Assembly (NCBI RefSeq): GCF_000399685.1
Contig: NZ_KB976987.1
Location: forward strand, 625,196 to 689,195
Direction of reading: 5' to 3'
From: Acinetobacter pittii ANC 4050
Lineage (GTDB): Bacteria > Pseudomonadota > Gammaproteobacteria > Pseudomonadales > Moraxellaceae
Length of the DNA: 64,000 nucleotides
The notes under the pieces were generated by a model. The model worked only from the letters and a program-made list of their open reading frames with translations. It did no database searches and was not told where the DNA came from. Positions 36,604-45,973 of the stretch are shown piece after piece. Positions within the stretch are counted from its first letter, which is position 1. Each line of letters starts with the position of its first letter. Both the position numbers and the translations under genes were made by a program.

Positions 36604-36710
36604 AGGTTAGAGCAGTCCAAGATATGAGAATGTTCATTTCGATATTTTAAAAAATTTTATCTATATGAAAAATAATAATAAAAAAAGATTAATTTAGTTT
36701 TTTCAAAAGC

Positions 36711-36726
36711 TGGCATGCAAAATGCT
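36711..36726 (+). promoter_or_regulatory. Sigma-54 type -24/-12 promoter of the nitrate operon
   Basis: TGGCATGCAAAATGCT fits the RpoN consensus TGGCACrNNNNTTGCW. The invariant GG (36712-36713) and GC (36724-36725) are exactly ten bases apart, and C precedes TGG. Transcription would start about 12 bases after the GC, near 36737, right at the first leader hairpin. Confidence 0.75.
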
Positions 36727-36736
36727 TATTCAATAA

Positions 36737-36847
36737 CAGGTCGAAGACGACCATGAGTTTTAAAGACGGCCAATGAAGTCCGTTCTGATCGAGTTTGTGA
36801 ATACCTTGGTGTGCACAAAGAAGTTACGTTCAGTCGGAGTGAAGGCA
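36737..36847 (+). ncRNA. Nitrate-operon leader RNA with ANTAR-type hairpins
   Basis: Three hairpins follow the predicted start. Hairpin 1 has stem GGTCG/CGACC (36739-36743 and 36748-36752) with an AAGA loop. Hairpin 2 has ACGG/CCGT (36766-36769 and 36780-36783), one mismatch and a C-G pair closing the hexaloop AATGAA (36772-36777). Its A at position 1 and G at position 4 are the conserved bases of ANTAR targets. Hairpin 3 pairs TTTGTG (36794-36799) with CACAAA (36814-36819). No U run follows hairpin 3, so a classic terminator is not evident; a CCTT in its loop could also pair with the GAAGG ribosome binding site at 36841-36845. Confidence 0.6.
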
Positions 36848-38188
36848 ATGTCTTTGAATTTGTCAGCCACAAAAGCAACATCTATTAAGCTGTTTAATTT
36901 TACAGTTCCAGCGATGCGGGCCTTCCACATGAGTTGGCTCGCTTTTTTTGCTTGCTTTTTTGCGTGGTTTGCCTGTGCGCCTCTCATGCCTGTCATTGCA
37001 GGTGAGTTCCATTTAACAAAAGATCAAATTGCTAACATTAGTATTGCAGCCGTTGCTGTCACGATTGTAGTACGTTTGGTTGTCGGGCCTTTGTGTGACA
37101 AATATGGCCCACGTAAAGCATACATCACGCTTTTACTTGTTGGCAGTATCCCGGTCATTGGAATCACTGCTGTTAGAAGTTACGAATCCTTTCTCTTTTT
37201 TCGCTTTTTGATTGGTGCGATTGGCGCAAGCTTTGTCATTACTCAATATCACACCAGTGTCATGTTTGCTCCAAATGTAGTGGGCACAGCCAATGCAACT
37301 GCCGTAGGTTGGGGTAATGCCGGCGGTGGTACCACACAAGCAGTCATGCCTTTGATTCTCTCTGCAATTGTGATGTTTGGCGTTGAGCAATCTATGGGCT
37401 GGCGTATTGCACTTTTAATGCCCGGCATAATGATGCTTGTGGTGGCATTCATGTACTGGAAATTTACCCAAGACTGTCCACAAGGCAACTTCGATGAGCT
37501 GCGCGCTCAAGGCATTGCAACCGATAGCGGTAAAAAAGGCGGCTGGGCTGTAATGAAACAAGCAGCTGGCAATTACCGTGTCTGGATTTTATTTGGTACA
37601 TACGGCGCATGTTTTGGTGTTGAGATTTTTATGCACAACATCTTGGCCATGTACTACGTCGAAAAATTTCACTTTGGCTTAAAAGAGGCAGGCTTAACTG
37701 CCGGAATTTTAGGACTACTTGCCATCTTTGCTCGCTCTTTGGGAGGTTTTCTCTCTGACAAAGTAGCAATCAAAAAAGGCTTGGATGGCCGTACAAAACT
37801 ACTCTTTGTCATGATTTTGGGCGAAGGGTTATTCCTGATTTTATTTTCACAAATGAATGTCGCACATTTGGCCATTATGAGCATGGTGGTCTTTGCACTT
37901 TTCATCAACATGGCATGTGGTGCGACCTATGCCATGGTTCCATTTATCGACCGTGAAGCACTGGGTGGTGTGTCGGGCATTATCGGTGCCGGAGGCAATG
38001 CAGGGGCGGTCGTTGCAGGTTTTTTATTAAAAGGTATGACAGATATTCAATCTTGCCTGATGGCATTAGGTGGATTTGTCATTGTCGCTGGATGCTTCGT
38101 GATGTTGATTCGCTTCTCGGTAGAGCACAAGGCAAAAGAACAACGTCTATTTGAGCAAGCTATTTTAGATCGCAATAACGCAGCTTAA
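36848..38188 (+). CDS. Nitrate/nitrite transporter, MFS NNP family
   Basis: A 446-residue, 12-segment inner-membrane transporter of the NarK/NasA (NNP) group, bringing in nitrate for assimilation. The nitrate signature GWGNAGGGTTQAVMP is intact, and a second Gly-rich signature, GVSGIIGAGGNAGAVV, lies in the C-terminal half. The MFS loop CDKYGPRKAY sits between helices 2 and 3. The start is ATG 36848, with GAAGG just before it. The longer frame from 36773 would run through the leader RNA. It is the first gene of the nitrate operon. Confidence 0.93.
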   Translation: MSLNLSATKATSIKLFNFTVPAMRAFHMSWLAFFACFFAWFACAPLMPVIAGEFHLTKDQIANISIAAVAVTIVVRLVVGPLCDKYGPRKAYITLLLVGSIPVIGITAVRSYESFLFFRFLIGAIGASFVITQYHTSVMFAPNVVGTANATAVGWGNAGGGTTQAVMPLILSAIVMFGVEQSMGWRIALLMPGIMMLVVAFMYWKFTQDCPQGNFDELRAQGIATDSGKKGGWAVMKQAAGNYRVWILFGTYGACFGVEIFMHNILAMYYVEKFHFGLKEAGLTAGILGLLAIFARSLGGFLSDKVAIKKGLDGRTKLLFVMILGEGLFLILFSQMNVAHLAIMSMVVFALFINMACGATYAMVPFIDREALGGVSGIIGAGGNAGAVVAGFLLKGMTDIQSCLMALGGFVIVAGCFVMLIRFSVEHKAKEQRLFEQAILDRNNAA

Positions 38189-38215
38189 AAGCAACGTGAT
38201 TTGAGGAGAAACACT

Positions 38216-40762
38216 ATGAAATTGGTAATGATTGGTCATGGTATGGTGGGCCACAAATTCATCGAAGCCATTTTAGAAAAAGCAGATGATGAACTGGAAA
38301 TCACGATTCTCGCGGAAGAGCCTCGTATCGCGTATGACCGCGTACATTTGACAGAATATTTTTCGGGGAAATCGGCAAAAGATTTATCTTTAGCTCGTTT
38401 TGACTTTGCCGATGCACATGGCATTGACTTGCGTTTAAACACTAAAGCAACGGCAATTGATACAGCAGCGCAAACAGTTACAACCAACCATGGCGATGTG
38501 ATTAGCTATGACAAATTGGTGTTGGCAACGGGTTCTTATGCATTTGTTCCACCAATTCCGGGTAATGACCGTGAAAACTGTTTTGTTTATCGTACGATTG
38601 AAGACTTAGATGCGATTCGTGCAGCAAGTCTTAATGCAAAAACAGGTGTAGTCATTGGTGGTGGTTTACTGGGTCTTGAGGCAGCTAAAGCGTTGCGTGA
38701 TTTAGATCTAGAAACCCATGTTGTTGAGTTTGCGCCACGTTTAATGGCAGTTCAAATTGATGACTTGGGCGGTAAAGTTTTACGCCGCAAAATCGAAGAT
38801 CTTGGTGTAAAAGTTCATACACAAAAAGCGACTCAATCTATTGAATCGGGCAACAGCACTACGCATGTAATGAAATTTGCAGATGGTAGTGAGCTTGAAG
38901 CAGATGTCATTTTATTCTCTGCGGGGATCCGTCCACGTGATGAGCTTGCACGCAACAGTGGACTCGCGATTGGTGAGCGTGGCGGTATCGTCATTAATGA
39001 TTACTGCCAAACCTCAGATACCAATGTTTATGCCATTGGTGAATGTGCACTTTGGCAAAACAAAATTTATGGTTTGGTTGCTCCGGGCTATGACATGGCA
39101 CGTATTGCAGCAAAACACATTTTAGATGAAGAGTGTCATTGCTTCGCTGGCGCAGACATGAGCACTAAGTTGAAGTTGATGGGTGTGGACGTTGCCTCTG
39201 TAGGTGATGCGCATGCTATGACGCCGGGTGCATTAAGCTATTTCTATGCAGATGAGCATGCACTGGTTTATAAAAAGATTGTTGTAAATGCAGATAAAAC
39301 CAAATTGCTTGGTGCAGTTTTGGTGGGTGATGCCAAAGAATACAACGACCTTTTACAAATGATGTTAAACGGTCTGGCTTTACCGGAAGTTCCTGAAAGC
39401 TTGATTATGCCGGGCTTTGAGCAATCAGCAGGTAAGTCGGGTGGCAGCGGTGTAGATTTGCTACCTGACAGCGCAACGATTTGTTCATGTAATAACGTCT
39501 CAAAAGCGGATATCTGCCAAGCAATTAGCGATGGTTCGACCTCTTTAGGTGCATTAAAGAAATGCACCAAGGCAGCAACAGCATGTGGTGGTTGTGCGCC
39601 ATTAGTGACTCAAGTATTGAAATCTGAGTTACAACGTCAAGGTGTGACTGTAAATAACCATATTTGCGAACACTTCCCGTACTCGCGCCAAGAGTTGTAT
39701 CACTTGGTTCGTGTTAATGAAATCAAAACTTTCGATGATTTGATTCATCAACATGGTCATGGCTTAGGGTGTGACATTTGTAAACCAGCTGCGGCAAACA
39801 TTTTGGCCTCTTGCTGGAATGATTTCGTACTTGAGCCAAGTCATGCAGGCTTACAAGACAGTAACGACTATTACTTGGGTAACATCCAAAAAGATGGTTC
39901 TTACTCGGTTGTGCCGCGTATGGCAGGCGGTGAAGTGACTCCAGATGGTTTAATTGCCATTGGTCAAATCGCGAAAAAATATAACCTGTACACCAAAATT
40001 ACTGGCGGTCAACGTGTTGACATGTTCGGTGCGCAAGTTCACGAGCTTCCATTCATTTGGGAAGAGCTAAATGCTGCTGGTTTCGAGTCTGGTCATGCTT
40101 ACGGTAAATCATTGCGTACCGTGAAATCATGTGTGGGAAGTACTTGGTGCCGTTATGGTGTAGACAACTCGGTTGGTTTAGCAATCGAACTTGAAAACCG
40201 CTACAAAGGTTTACGTTCACCACATAAATTAAAAATGGCTGTGTCTGGATGTACACGTGAATGTGCGGAAGCACAAGGTAAAGACGTCGGTATTATCGCG
40301 ACCGAAAAAGGTTGGAACCTTTATGTATGTGGTAACGGTGGTATGAAACCACGTCATGCAGAACTACTTGCCTCTGACCTCGATAAAGCAACGCTCATCC
40401 GTTACATCGACCGTTTCTATATGTTCTATATCCAAACTGCAGACCGTTTACAACGTACCAGCGTATGGCGCGACAACATGGAAGGTGGCTTAGATTACCT
40501 TAAATCTGTGGTTGTTGATGATTCTCTTGGTTTAGCTGCTGAGCTTGAGCGTCGTATGGAACACATTATCGGCACATATCAAGACGAATGGCGTACTGCG
40601 GTAGAAAATCCTGAAGTACGTAAACGCTTCCAGACCTATATTAATGCAGATGTAAGTGAACAGGCCGATCCACACATTCAATTTACGACTGAACGTGGTC
40701 AGATCCGTCCATTAACTGATGCTGAACGTTCAGAAGACCGCATTCCAATGGTTGAAGCATAA
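38216..40762 (+). CDS. nirB: NAD(P)H nitrite reductase large subunit
   Basis: An 848-residue enzyme that reduces nitrite to ammonium in the cytoplasm. The order is an FAD/NAD(P) reductase domain (residues 1-~400, starting LVMIGHGMVGHKF), then a BFD-like [2Fe-2S] domain (ICSCNNVSKADICQAI ... ACGGCAPLV), and then the siroheme/4Fe-4S reductase part. The cluster and siroheme ligands are in SCVGSTWCRYG and SGCTRECAEAQGKD. Start ATG 38216 follows GGAGA. The length matches other NirB proteins and the reading frame is intact. It forms an operon with the transporter and the NirD fusion gene. Confidence 0.97.
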   Translation: MKLVMIGHGMVGHKFIEAILEKADDELEITILAEEPRIAYDRVHLTEYFSGKSAKDLSLARFDFADAHGIDLRLNTKATAIDTAAQTVTTNHGDVISYDKLVLATGSYAFVPPIPGNDRENCFVYRTIEDLDAIRAASLNAKTGVVIGGGLLGLEAAKALRDLDLETHVVEFAPRLMAVQIDDLGGKVLRRKIEDLGVKVHTQKATQSIESGNSTTHVMKFADGSELEADVILFSAGIRPRDELARNSGLAIGERGGIVINDYCQTSDTNVYAIGECALWQNKIYGLVAPGYDMARIAAKHILDEECHCFAGADMSTKLKLMGVDVASVGDAHAMTPGALSYFYADEHALVYKKIVVNADKTKLLGAVLVGDAKEYNDLLQMMLNGLALPEVPESLIMPGFEQSAGKSGGSGVDLLPDSATICSCNNVSKADICQAISDGSTSLGALKKCTKAATACGGCAPLVTQVLKSELQRQGVTVNNHICEHFPYSRQELYHLVRVNEIKTFDDLIHQHGHGLGCDICKPAAANILASCWNDFVLEPSHAGLQDSNDYYLGNIQKDGSYSVVPRMAGGEVTPDGLIAIGQIAKKYNLYTKITGGQRVDMFGAQVHELPFIWEELNAAGFESGHAYGKSLRTVKSCVGSTWCRYGVDNSVGLAIELENRYKGLRSPHKLKMAVSGCTRECAEAQGKDVGIIATEKGWNLYVCGNGGMKPRHAELLASDLDKATLIRYIDRFYMFYIQTADRLQRTSVWRDNMEGGLDYLKSVVVDDSLGLAAELERRMEHIIGTYQDEWRTAVENPEVRKRFQTYINADVSEQADPHIQFTTERGQIRPLTDAERSEDRIPMVEA

Positions 40763-40776
40763 CAAGGAGAATCTCT

Positions 40777-42399
40777 ATGAATATTGTACAAGACAAAAAT
40801 ATGCTTCCTGATGATCAATGGATTGATGTATGTGCGCTCGATGATGTAACTCCCAATACTGGTGCAGGTGCGCTAGTGGGTGGTCAAGCAGTTGCAATCT
40901 TCCGTGTGGGGCATGAAAAACGTGTTTACGTGTTAAGCAATAAAGATCCATTTAGCCAAGCCAACGTCATGAGCCGCGGCATTATTGGCGATTTACAAGG
41001 TGAGCGGGTCATTGCATCGCCAATCTATAAACAACACTTTAGTTTGGCAACGGGGCGCTGTTTAGAAGATAAAGACCAAAAACTCTCAGTTTATCCGAGC
41101 AAAATTGTTGATGGTCGTGTTTTGATCAACCCTGTACCGCAAAAAACTTATATTACTAATACCGGTGTGTCTCAAGACAAACTTAAACTGGTATTGATTG
41201 GTAATGGTTTAGCAGGAATGCGTTGCCTAGAAGATTTACTGGATATGGCACCAGACCGTTATGAAGTCACGGTGATTGGTGAAGAACCATGGGGAAACTA
41301 TAACCGCATTATGCTGTCTCCGGTTTTATCAGGCGAAAAAACCATTGAAGACATCATGCTGCACCCACCAAAGTGGTATGACGATAAAGGCATCAAATTT
41401 ATTGCAGGTGATAAGGCTGTAAAAATTGATCGTCCACGTAAAGTGGTTTACACCGAAAAAGGACAAACTGTTGATTATGACCGTTTGATCTTGGCGACAG
41501 GTTCGGCTCCGTTTATTCCGCCAGTTCAAGGTGTCGACTTAAAGGGCGTGTTAACTTTCCGCGATATTTATGACGTTAACACCATGATTGAATACTGCGA
41601 TTCAAAAACCAATGCAGTCGTGATTGGCGGTGGTTTACTGGGTTTAGAAGCAGCGTACGGTTTAAAACAACGCGGTATGAATGTGACTGTGCTGCATTTA
41701 ATGGACCGCATTATGGAGCGTCAACTTGACAGCCGCGCGAGTCAGTTACTGCGTCATAGTATTGATCAAAAAGGTATTAACATTATTACCGAAGCGAATA
41801 CTGAAGCGTTAATTGGTGATGAAGACGGTCATGTGAAGCAAATCCGTTTGAAAGATGGTACGGTTTTAGAAGCCGATCTTGTGGTATTTGCGGTGGGTAT
41901 TCGACCAAATATTAGCTTGGCGCAAAGTGCCGGTTTACGTTGTAACCGCGGTGTGTTGGTCAATGACACCATGCAAACGTTTGACCCAAGTATTTATGCA
42001 GTGGGTGAGTGTATTGAACACCGTGGACAAACTTTTGGTTTGGTTGAACCATTATGGGGCCAAGCATTTATCTGCGCGACACATTTAGCAGAGCACGGCA
42101 GCTTAACTTTTAAAGCACCGACCGTACCGACTCAGTTAAAAGTAAGTGGGGTCGATGTATTCTCGGCGGGTAACTTTGAGCCAAAAGATGATTATGAAGA
42201 CATTATTTTGAATGATGAAAAACGTCACATCTACAAACGCATTATTATTCAAGGTGATAGAGTGATTGGCGCAGTTTTATTTGGCGATACTGAAGATGGC
42301 ATGTGGTATGCAGAGTTAATTGCAGATCAAACCCCAGTCTCATCATTTAGAAATAAACTGCTATTTGGTCGAGATTTTGCATTAAAAAATGCAGGCTAA
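40777..42399 (+). CDS. nirD: NirD fused to an FAD/NAD(P) reductase domain
   Basis: A 540-residue fusion. Residues 1-~120 match the nitrite reductase small subunit NirD (DQWIDVCALDDVTPNTGAGALVGGQAVAIFRV), a Rieske-like fold without cluster cysteines. After a short linker, residues ~132-540 form an FAD/NAD(P) disulfide-reductase-like domain (LVLIGNGLAGMRCLEDLL, RLILATGSAPFIPP, AVVIGGGLLGLEAAYGL). NirB already has such a domain, so this second one may feed electrons to the nitrate reductase that follows, like Klebsiella NasC. That role is inference. It starts 14 bases after nirB and 18 bases separate it from the nitrate reductase. Confidence 0.9.
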   Translation: MNIVQDKNMLPDDQWIDVCALDDVTPNTGAGALVGGQAVAIFRVGHEKRVYVLSNKDPFSQANVMSRGIIGDLQGERVIASPIYKQHFSLATGRCLEDKDQKLSVYPSKIVDGRVLINPVPQKTYITNTGVSQDKLKLVLIGNGLAGMRCLEDLLDMAPDRYEVTVIGEEPWGNYNRIMLSPVLSGEKTIEDIMLHPPKWYDDKGIKFIAGDKAVKIDRPRKVVYTEKGQTVDYDRLILATGSAPFIPPVQGVDLKGVLTFRDIYDVNTMIEYCDSKTNAVVIGGGLLGLEAAYGLKQRGMNVTVLHLMDRIMERQLDSRASQLLRHSIDQKGINIITEANTEALIGDEDGHVKQIRLKDGTVLEADLVVFAVGIRPNISLAQSAGLRCNRGVLVNDTMQTFDPSIYAVGECIEHRGQTFGLVEPLWGQAFICATHLAEHGSLTFKAPTVPTQLKVSGVDVFSAGNFEPKDDYEDIILNDEKRHIYKRIIIQGDRVIGAVLFGDTEDGMWYAELIADQTPVSSFRNKLLFGRDFALKNAG

Positions 42400-42417
42400 A
42401 TAGGGAAAGGAGCAGTT

Positions 42418-45201
42418 ATGAATAGTATTCCAAGCGTTGAAATCGATAGCTCCGACCATGTTGCAACAACTATAACCAAAACAACATGTCCATATTGTGG
42501 GGTGGGTTGCGGTGTCAGTGTACACGTCCAGCAAAAACCTCAAGGACCTCTGGTACAAGTTGAGGGGGATGCTGAGCATCCTTCCAACTTTGGACGCTTA
42601 TGTATTAAAGGTAGCCGCTTGGCGGATACTTTGGGGTTAGAAACACGTGTTTTACAACCGATGATGGGACGAAAAGCCGATCGGGTAGTAACGACATGGG
42701 ATGCGGCAATCAATAAGATTGCCGATAAATTCCAATCTTGTATCGACCAATATGGCCGCGACAGTATTGCATTTTATGTTTCAGGTCAGCTTTTGACTGA
42801 AGATTATTATGTAGTAAATAAGTTTGTAAAAGGCTATTTGGGCACGGCAAATATCGATACCAACTCGCGCCTTTGCATGTCATCTGCGGTTGCTGGGCAT
42901 AAACGCAGCTTTGGTGAAGATATTGTCCCTGCAAGCTATGAAGATTTTGAACATACCGACATGGTGGTTTTAGTCGGTTCTAATACCGCATGGTGTCATC
43001 CTGTACTTTATCAGCGGATCATGCAGGCTAAGAGCCAAAATCCGGATATGTTTGTGGTCGTGATTGACCCACGTTTTACCAGTACTTGTGAACAAGCGGA
43101 TTTACATTTACCGATTTTGCCCGGTCAAGATGTCGCATTGTTTAATGGCTTATTTCAATATTTATATGGAAGTGGTCATGCTGATCAGGACTTTGTAGAT
43201 GCTTATACCGAAGGTCTGCAAGATGTTTTGGCAAGTAGTCAGCCAGAAACTGATATCGAATATGTGGCAAAACGTAGTGGTATTTCTTTAGACAAATTGC
43301 AGTATTTCTTTGAGAAATTCGCTCAAACTGAAAAAGTCATTACCTTATTTTCAATGGGTGTGAATCAATCAAGTCAGGGTGTAAATAAAGCCAACAGTAT
43401 TATTAACTGTCATTTATTGACTGGAAAAATTGGTAAGCTCGGTGCTGCGCCATTTTCAATGACAGGTCAGCCCAATGCGATGGGTGGCCGTGAAGTCGGT
43501 GGCTTAGCCAATATGTTGGCTGCGCACATGGACTTAGATAATCCACTACATCAAAAAGTTGTTCAAACTTTCTGGGACAGTCCATTCATTGCAAATCAAG
43601 CTGGCTTAAAAGCAGTTGATTTATTCCGTGCTGTTGAAGCTGGAAAAATTAAAGCGATTTGGATTATGGCAACCAATCCAGTCGTGAGTCTGCCAGATGC
43701 CGATCAAGTCAAACGTGCATTAGAGAAATGTGAGTTAGTTATCGTGTCAGATATCTGTGCAGATACCGATACTACGGCTTATGCCGATGTTTTGCTTCCA
43801 GCTTTAGGTTGGGGTGAGAAAGATGGAACTGTGACGAACTCTGAGCGTCGTATTTCACGTCAACGTGCTTTTTTACCTGCGCCAGGTGAAGCAAATGCGG
43901 ATTGGTGGTCTGTTAGCCAAGTCGCGAAAAAATTAGGCTTTAAAGGTTTTGATTTCGCGAGTGCAAGTGACATCTTTAATGAGCATGCAGCGTTATCTGC
44001 ACAAGATAATGCAGACATAGATACTCGTGAACAAAGTAATAATTTTCGTTATTTCAACTTAAAAGGGTTAATGAATCTGAGTGCTGCTGAGTACGATGCG
44101 CTGCAACCCATTCAATGGCCAGTCTGGAGTAAAAACCAAGATGCTAATGCTGTTCAACAACTATTTGGCAAGGGTCAGTTTAGTCATAAAAATGCCAAGG
44201 CGAAATTGATTCCGACCGTTGCAATTGACCCAGTTCATGCGGTTTCAGAAGACTATCCACTTATTTTAAACACTGGACGTATTCGAGACCAATGGCACAC
44301 CATGACGCGTACAGGTTTGTCAGCAAATTTGACCAGTCACCGTGCCGAACCATTTTGTGAGATTCATCCGAGTGATGCCTTGAAGTTTGGTGTACGTGAT
44401 CAAGGCTTGGTCGAAGTCCGTTCAAAATGGGGCAGTTGTGTACTACGTGTAACATTCTGGTCGGGAGTACGTCGTGGCCAAATTTTTGCCCCAATTCACT
44501 GGACTGAACAAGTTGCTTCCGATGCCCGTATTGGTAAAGTCGTTAACCCCGAAGTCGATGCTATTTCAGGCGAGCCTGAGTTCAAACATACACCTGTCAC
44601 GATTCAACCGTTTTATACCACATGGCAAGGTGTACTTTATGTGCGTGAAGGATACGATTCACATATTCAAGAATCGCTACATCACTGTGCATGGTGGACC
44701 AAGGTCAAAATGGTTAAAACTAATCGTTACGAACTTGCAGACCGTCAAACTTTTCATGACACTCAAAAGAACCTAAAAAGCTTTTTGCCCTTTGCGGATG
44801 AAACTTTTGAATGGTTGAGTATCGAAGATATTTCTTCACAACTCAGTCATAGTATCATTTTGAAAGACGGTGTGGTGATCGCAAGCTTATATATCGCCCC
44901 ACCAGATTTATTGCCGGATCGTGATTGGGTCGCAAGTCTGTTTAAACGTGAACGTTTAAGTGCGTTACACCGAAAAGCGTTATTAGCTGGCATGCCAATG
45001 TCTGCTATAAATAATGATGGGCCTTTAGTCTGTAGTTGTTTTAAAGTAGGTAAGAACAAAATTATAGATGCAATCAAAACTCAAAATATTACTCATGAAA
45101 AACAAGTGACAGCTTGTTTAAAAGCAGGTGGTAACTGTGGTTCATGTTTACCTGAAATCCGTGGCTTGATTAAAGCTTGCCAACAGGAGGTGGAAGTGTG
45201 A
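42418..45201 (+). CDS. nasA: Assimilatory nitrate reductase catalytic subunit
   Basis: A 927-residue molybdopterin enzyme that reduces nitrate to nitrite in the cytoplasm. The N-terminal 4Fe-4S motif is CPYCGVGCGVSV, with a fourth Cys in LCIKGS. The molybdopterin domain has INTNSRLCMSSAV-type sequence and TGQPNAMGGREVGGL. The MGD-binding region near residue 600 includes LNTGRIRDQWHTMTRTG. The extra C-terminal domain is a BFD-like [2Fe-2S] module (LVCSCFKVGKNKII ... GGNCGSCLPEIRGLI), as in Klebsiella-type NasA. No twin-arginine signal is present. The stop overlaps the GTG start of the MobA-like gene. Confidence 0.96.
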   Translation: MNSIPSVEIDSSDHVATTITKTTCPYCGVGCGVSVHVQQKPQGPLVQVEGDAEHPSNFGRLCIKGSRLADTLGLETRVLQPMMGRKADRVVTTWDAAINKIADKFQSCIDQYGRDSIAFYVSGQLLTEDYYVVNKFVKGYLGTANIDTNSRLCMSSAVAGHKRSFGEDIVPASYEDFEHTDMVVLVGSNTAWCHPVLYQRIMQAKSQNPDMFVVVIDPRFTSTCEQADLHLPILPGQDVALFNGLFQYLYGSGHADQDFVDAYTEGLQDVLASSQPETDIEYVAKRSGISLDKLQYFFEKFAQTEKVITLFSMGVNQSSQGVNKANSIINCHLLTGKIGKLGAAPFSMTGQPNAMGGREVGGLANMLAAHMDLDNPLHQKVVQTFWDSPFIANQAGLKAVDLFRAVEAGKIKAIWIMATNPVVSLPDADQVKRALEKCELVIVSDICADTDTTAYADVLLPALGWGEKDGTVTNSERRISRQRAFLPAPGEANADWWSVSQVAKKLGFKGFDFASASDIFNEHAALSAQDNADIDTREQSNNFRYFNLKGLMNLSAAEYDALQPIQWPVWSKNQDANAVQQLFGKGQFSHKNAKAKLIPTVAIDPVHAVSEDYPLILNTGRIRDQWHTMTRTGLSANLTSHRAEPFCEIHPSDALKFGVRDQGLVEVRSKWGSCVLRVTFWSGVRRGQIFAPIHWTEQVASDARIGKVVNPEVDAISGEPEFKHTPVTIQPFYTTWQGVLYVREGYDSHIQESLHHCAWWTKVKMVKTNRYELADRQTFHDTQKNLKSFLPFADETFEWLSIEDISSQLSHSIILKDGVVIASLYIAPPDLLPDRDWVASLFKRERLSALHRKALLAGMPMSAINNDGPLVCSCFKVGKNKIIDAIKTQNITHEKQVTACLKAGGNCGSCLPEIRGLIKACQQEVEV

Positions 45202-45827
45202 ATAAGGGGTATCCCGTAACTGATTTGGTCATTCTGGCGGGTGGACAAGCCCGCCGTATGAATGGTTTAAATAAATTGTTGCAGCAATTTGATGGTGAAA
45301 CTCAACTGATTAAAATTCATCAGAAATTAAGGTCATCAGTGTCTGAAATTTGGGTCAATAGTCATCGTGATTATTCAATTTATCAAAGTATTGTGCCGGA
45401 CATTCAATGTTATCAAGACGATGCAGCAGGTTTTTTCGGGCCACTCATGGGAATGAAAAGTGCATGGTCAAATGTAAGGGCAGACTATGTTTTATTTATC
45501 CCTTGTGATGTGACCTATATACCTACGCAAGTCGTTGCCAAATTACACGGTGCACTTCGGAAAAATAAGCAGGCTCAGGCAGCTTATGTTTCAATTAATG
45601 GAGATGCCTTATACCCATTTTGCTTATTAAAACGTGAAAGTCTAAATACCATAACAGAGCAAATTGAAAAGCAGCGGTTAAGTTTGAAAGAGTGCTTTAA
45701 GCTTTTACATGCTCAAGTGGCTATATTTCAAAAACAGAATCTTTTTTTTCATAGCATCAACTCATTGGATGAGCTTCAGCAATATAAACAAATCAAAGCA
45801 TTTAAAGAAATTTTTACAGCAAATTAA
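45198..45827 (+). CDS. mobA: MobA-like molybdenum cofactor guanylyltransferase
   Basis: A 209-residue nucleotidyltransferase expected to attach GMP to molybdopterin, giving the bis-MGD form that nitrate reductase needs. The nucleotide loop is LAGGQARRMNGLNKLL; the usual MobA loop reads GG-x-D-K, and here two positions are Asn (NGLNK). FIPCDVTYIP carries the metal-binding Asp. GTG 45198 is chosen: AGGAGG lies eight bases before it and it overlaps the nitrate reductase stop by four bases. Coupling to nasA argues for a dedicated maturation role. Loop changes leave some doubt about the exact substrate. Confidence 0.8.
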   Translation: MNKGYPVTDLVILAGGQARRMNGLNKLLQQFDGETQLIKIHQKLRSSVSEIWVNSHRDYSIYQSIVPDIQCYQDDAAGFFGPLMGMKSAWSNVRADYVLFIPCDVTYIPTQVVAKLHGALRKNKQAQAAYVSINGDALYPFCLLKRESLNTITEQIEKQRLSLKECFKLLHAQVAIFQKQNLFFHSINSLDELQQYKQIKAFKEIFTAN

Positions 45828-45973
45828 CTTCGTATATGAGTGATTTAAAACTTACATTGGTCGAGTGAAACACGTTTTTAATCTTTGTACTGTTGACTAT
45901 TTATTGTTTAGGTTCTATTTTGGAACTCAATATTTGTTCCTATCAAATGTATAAAAATAAAGGGAGTCGAAGC

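Noticed and set aside
36773..36847. Coding start of the nitrate transporter at 36773
   Set aside because: The extra 25 residues fall in the hairpin-rich leader. The ATG at 36848 has a good ribosome binding site and gives the usual family start.
40777..42399. The NirD-reductase fusion as a sequencing artefact
   Set aside because: The frame is continuous, both domains keep their motifs, and no extra start with a ribosome binding site separates them.
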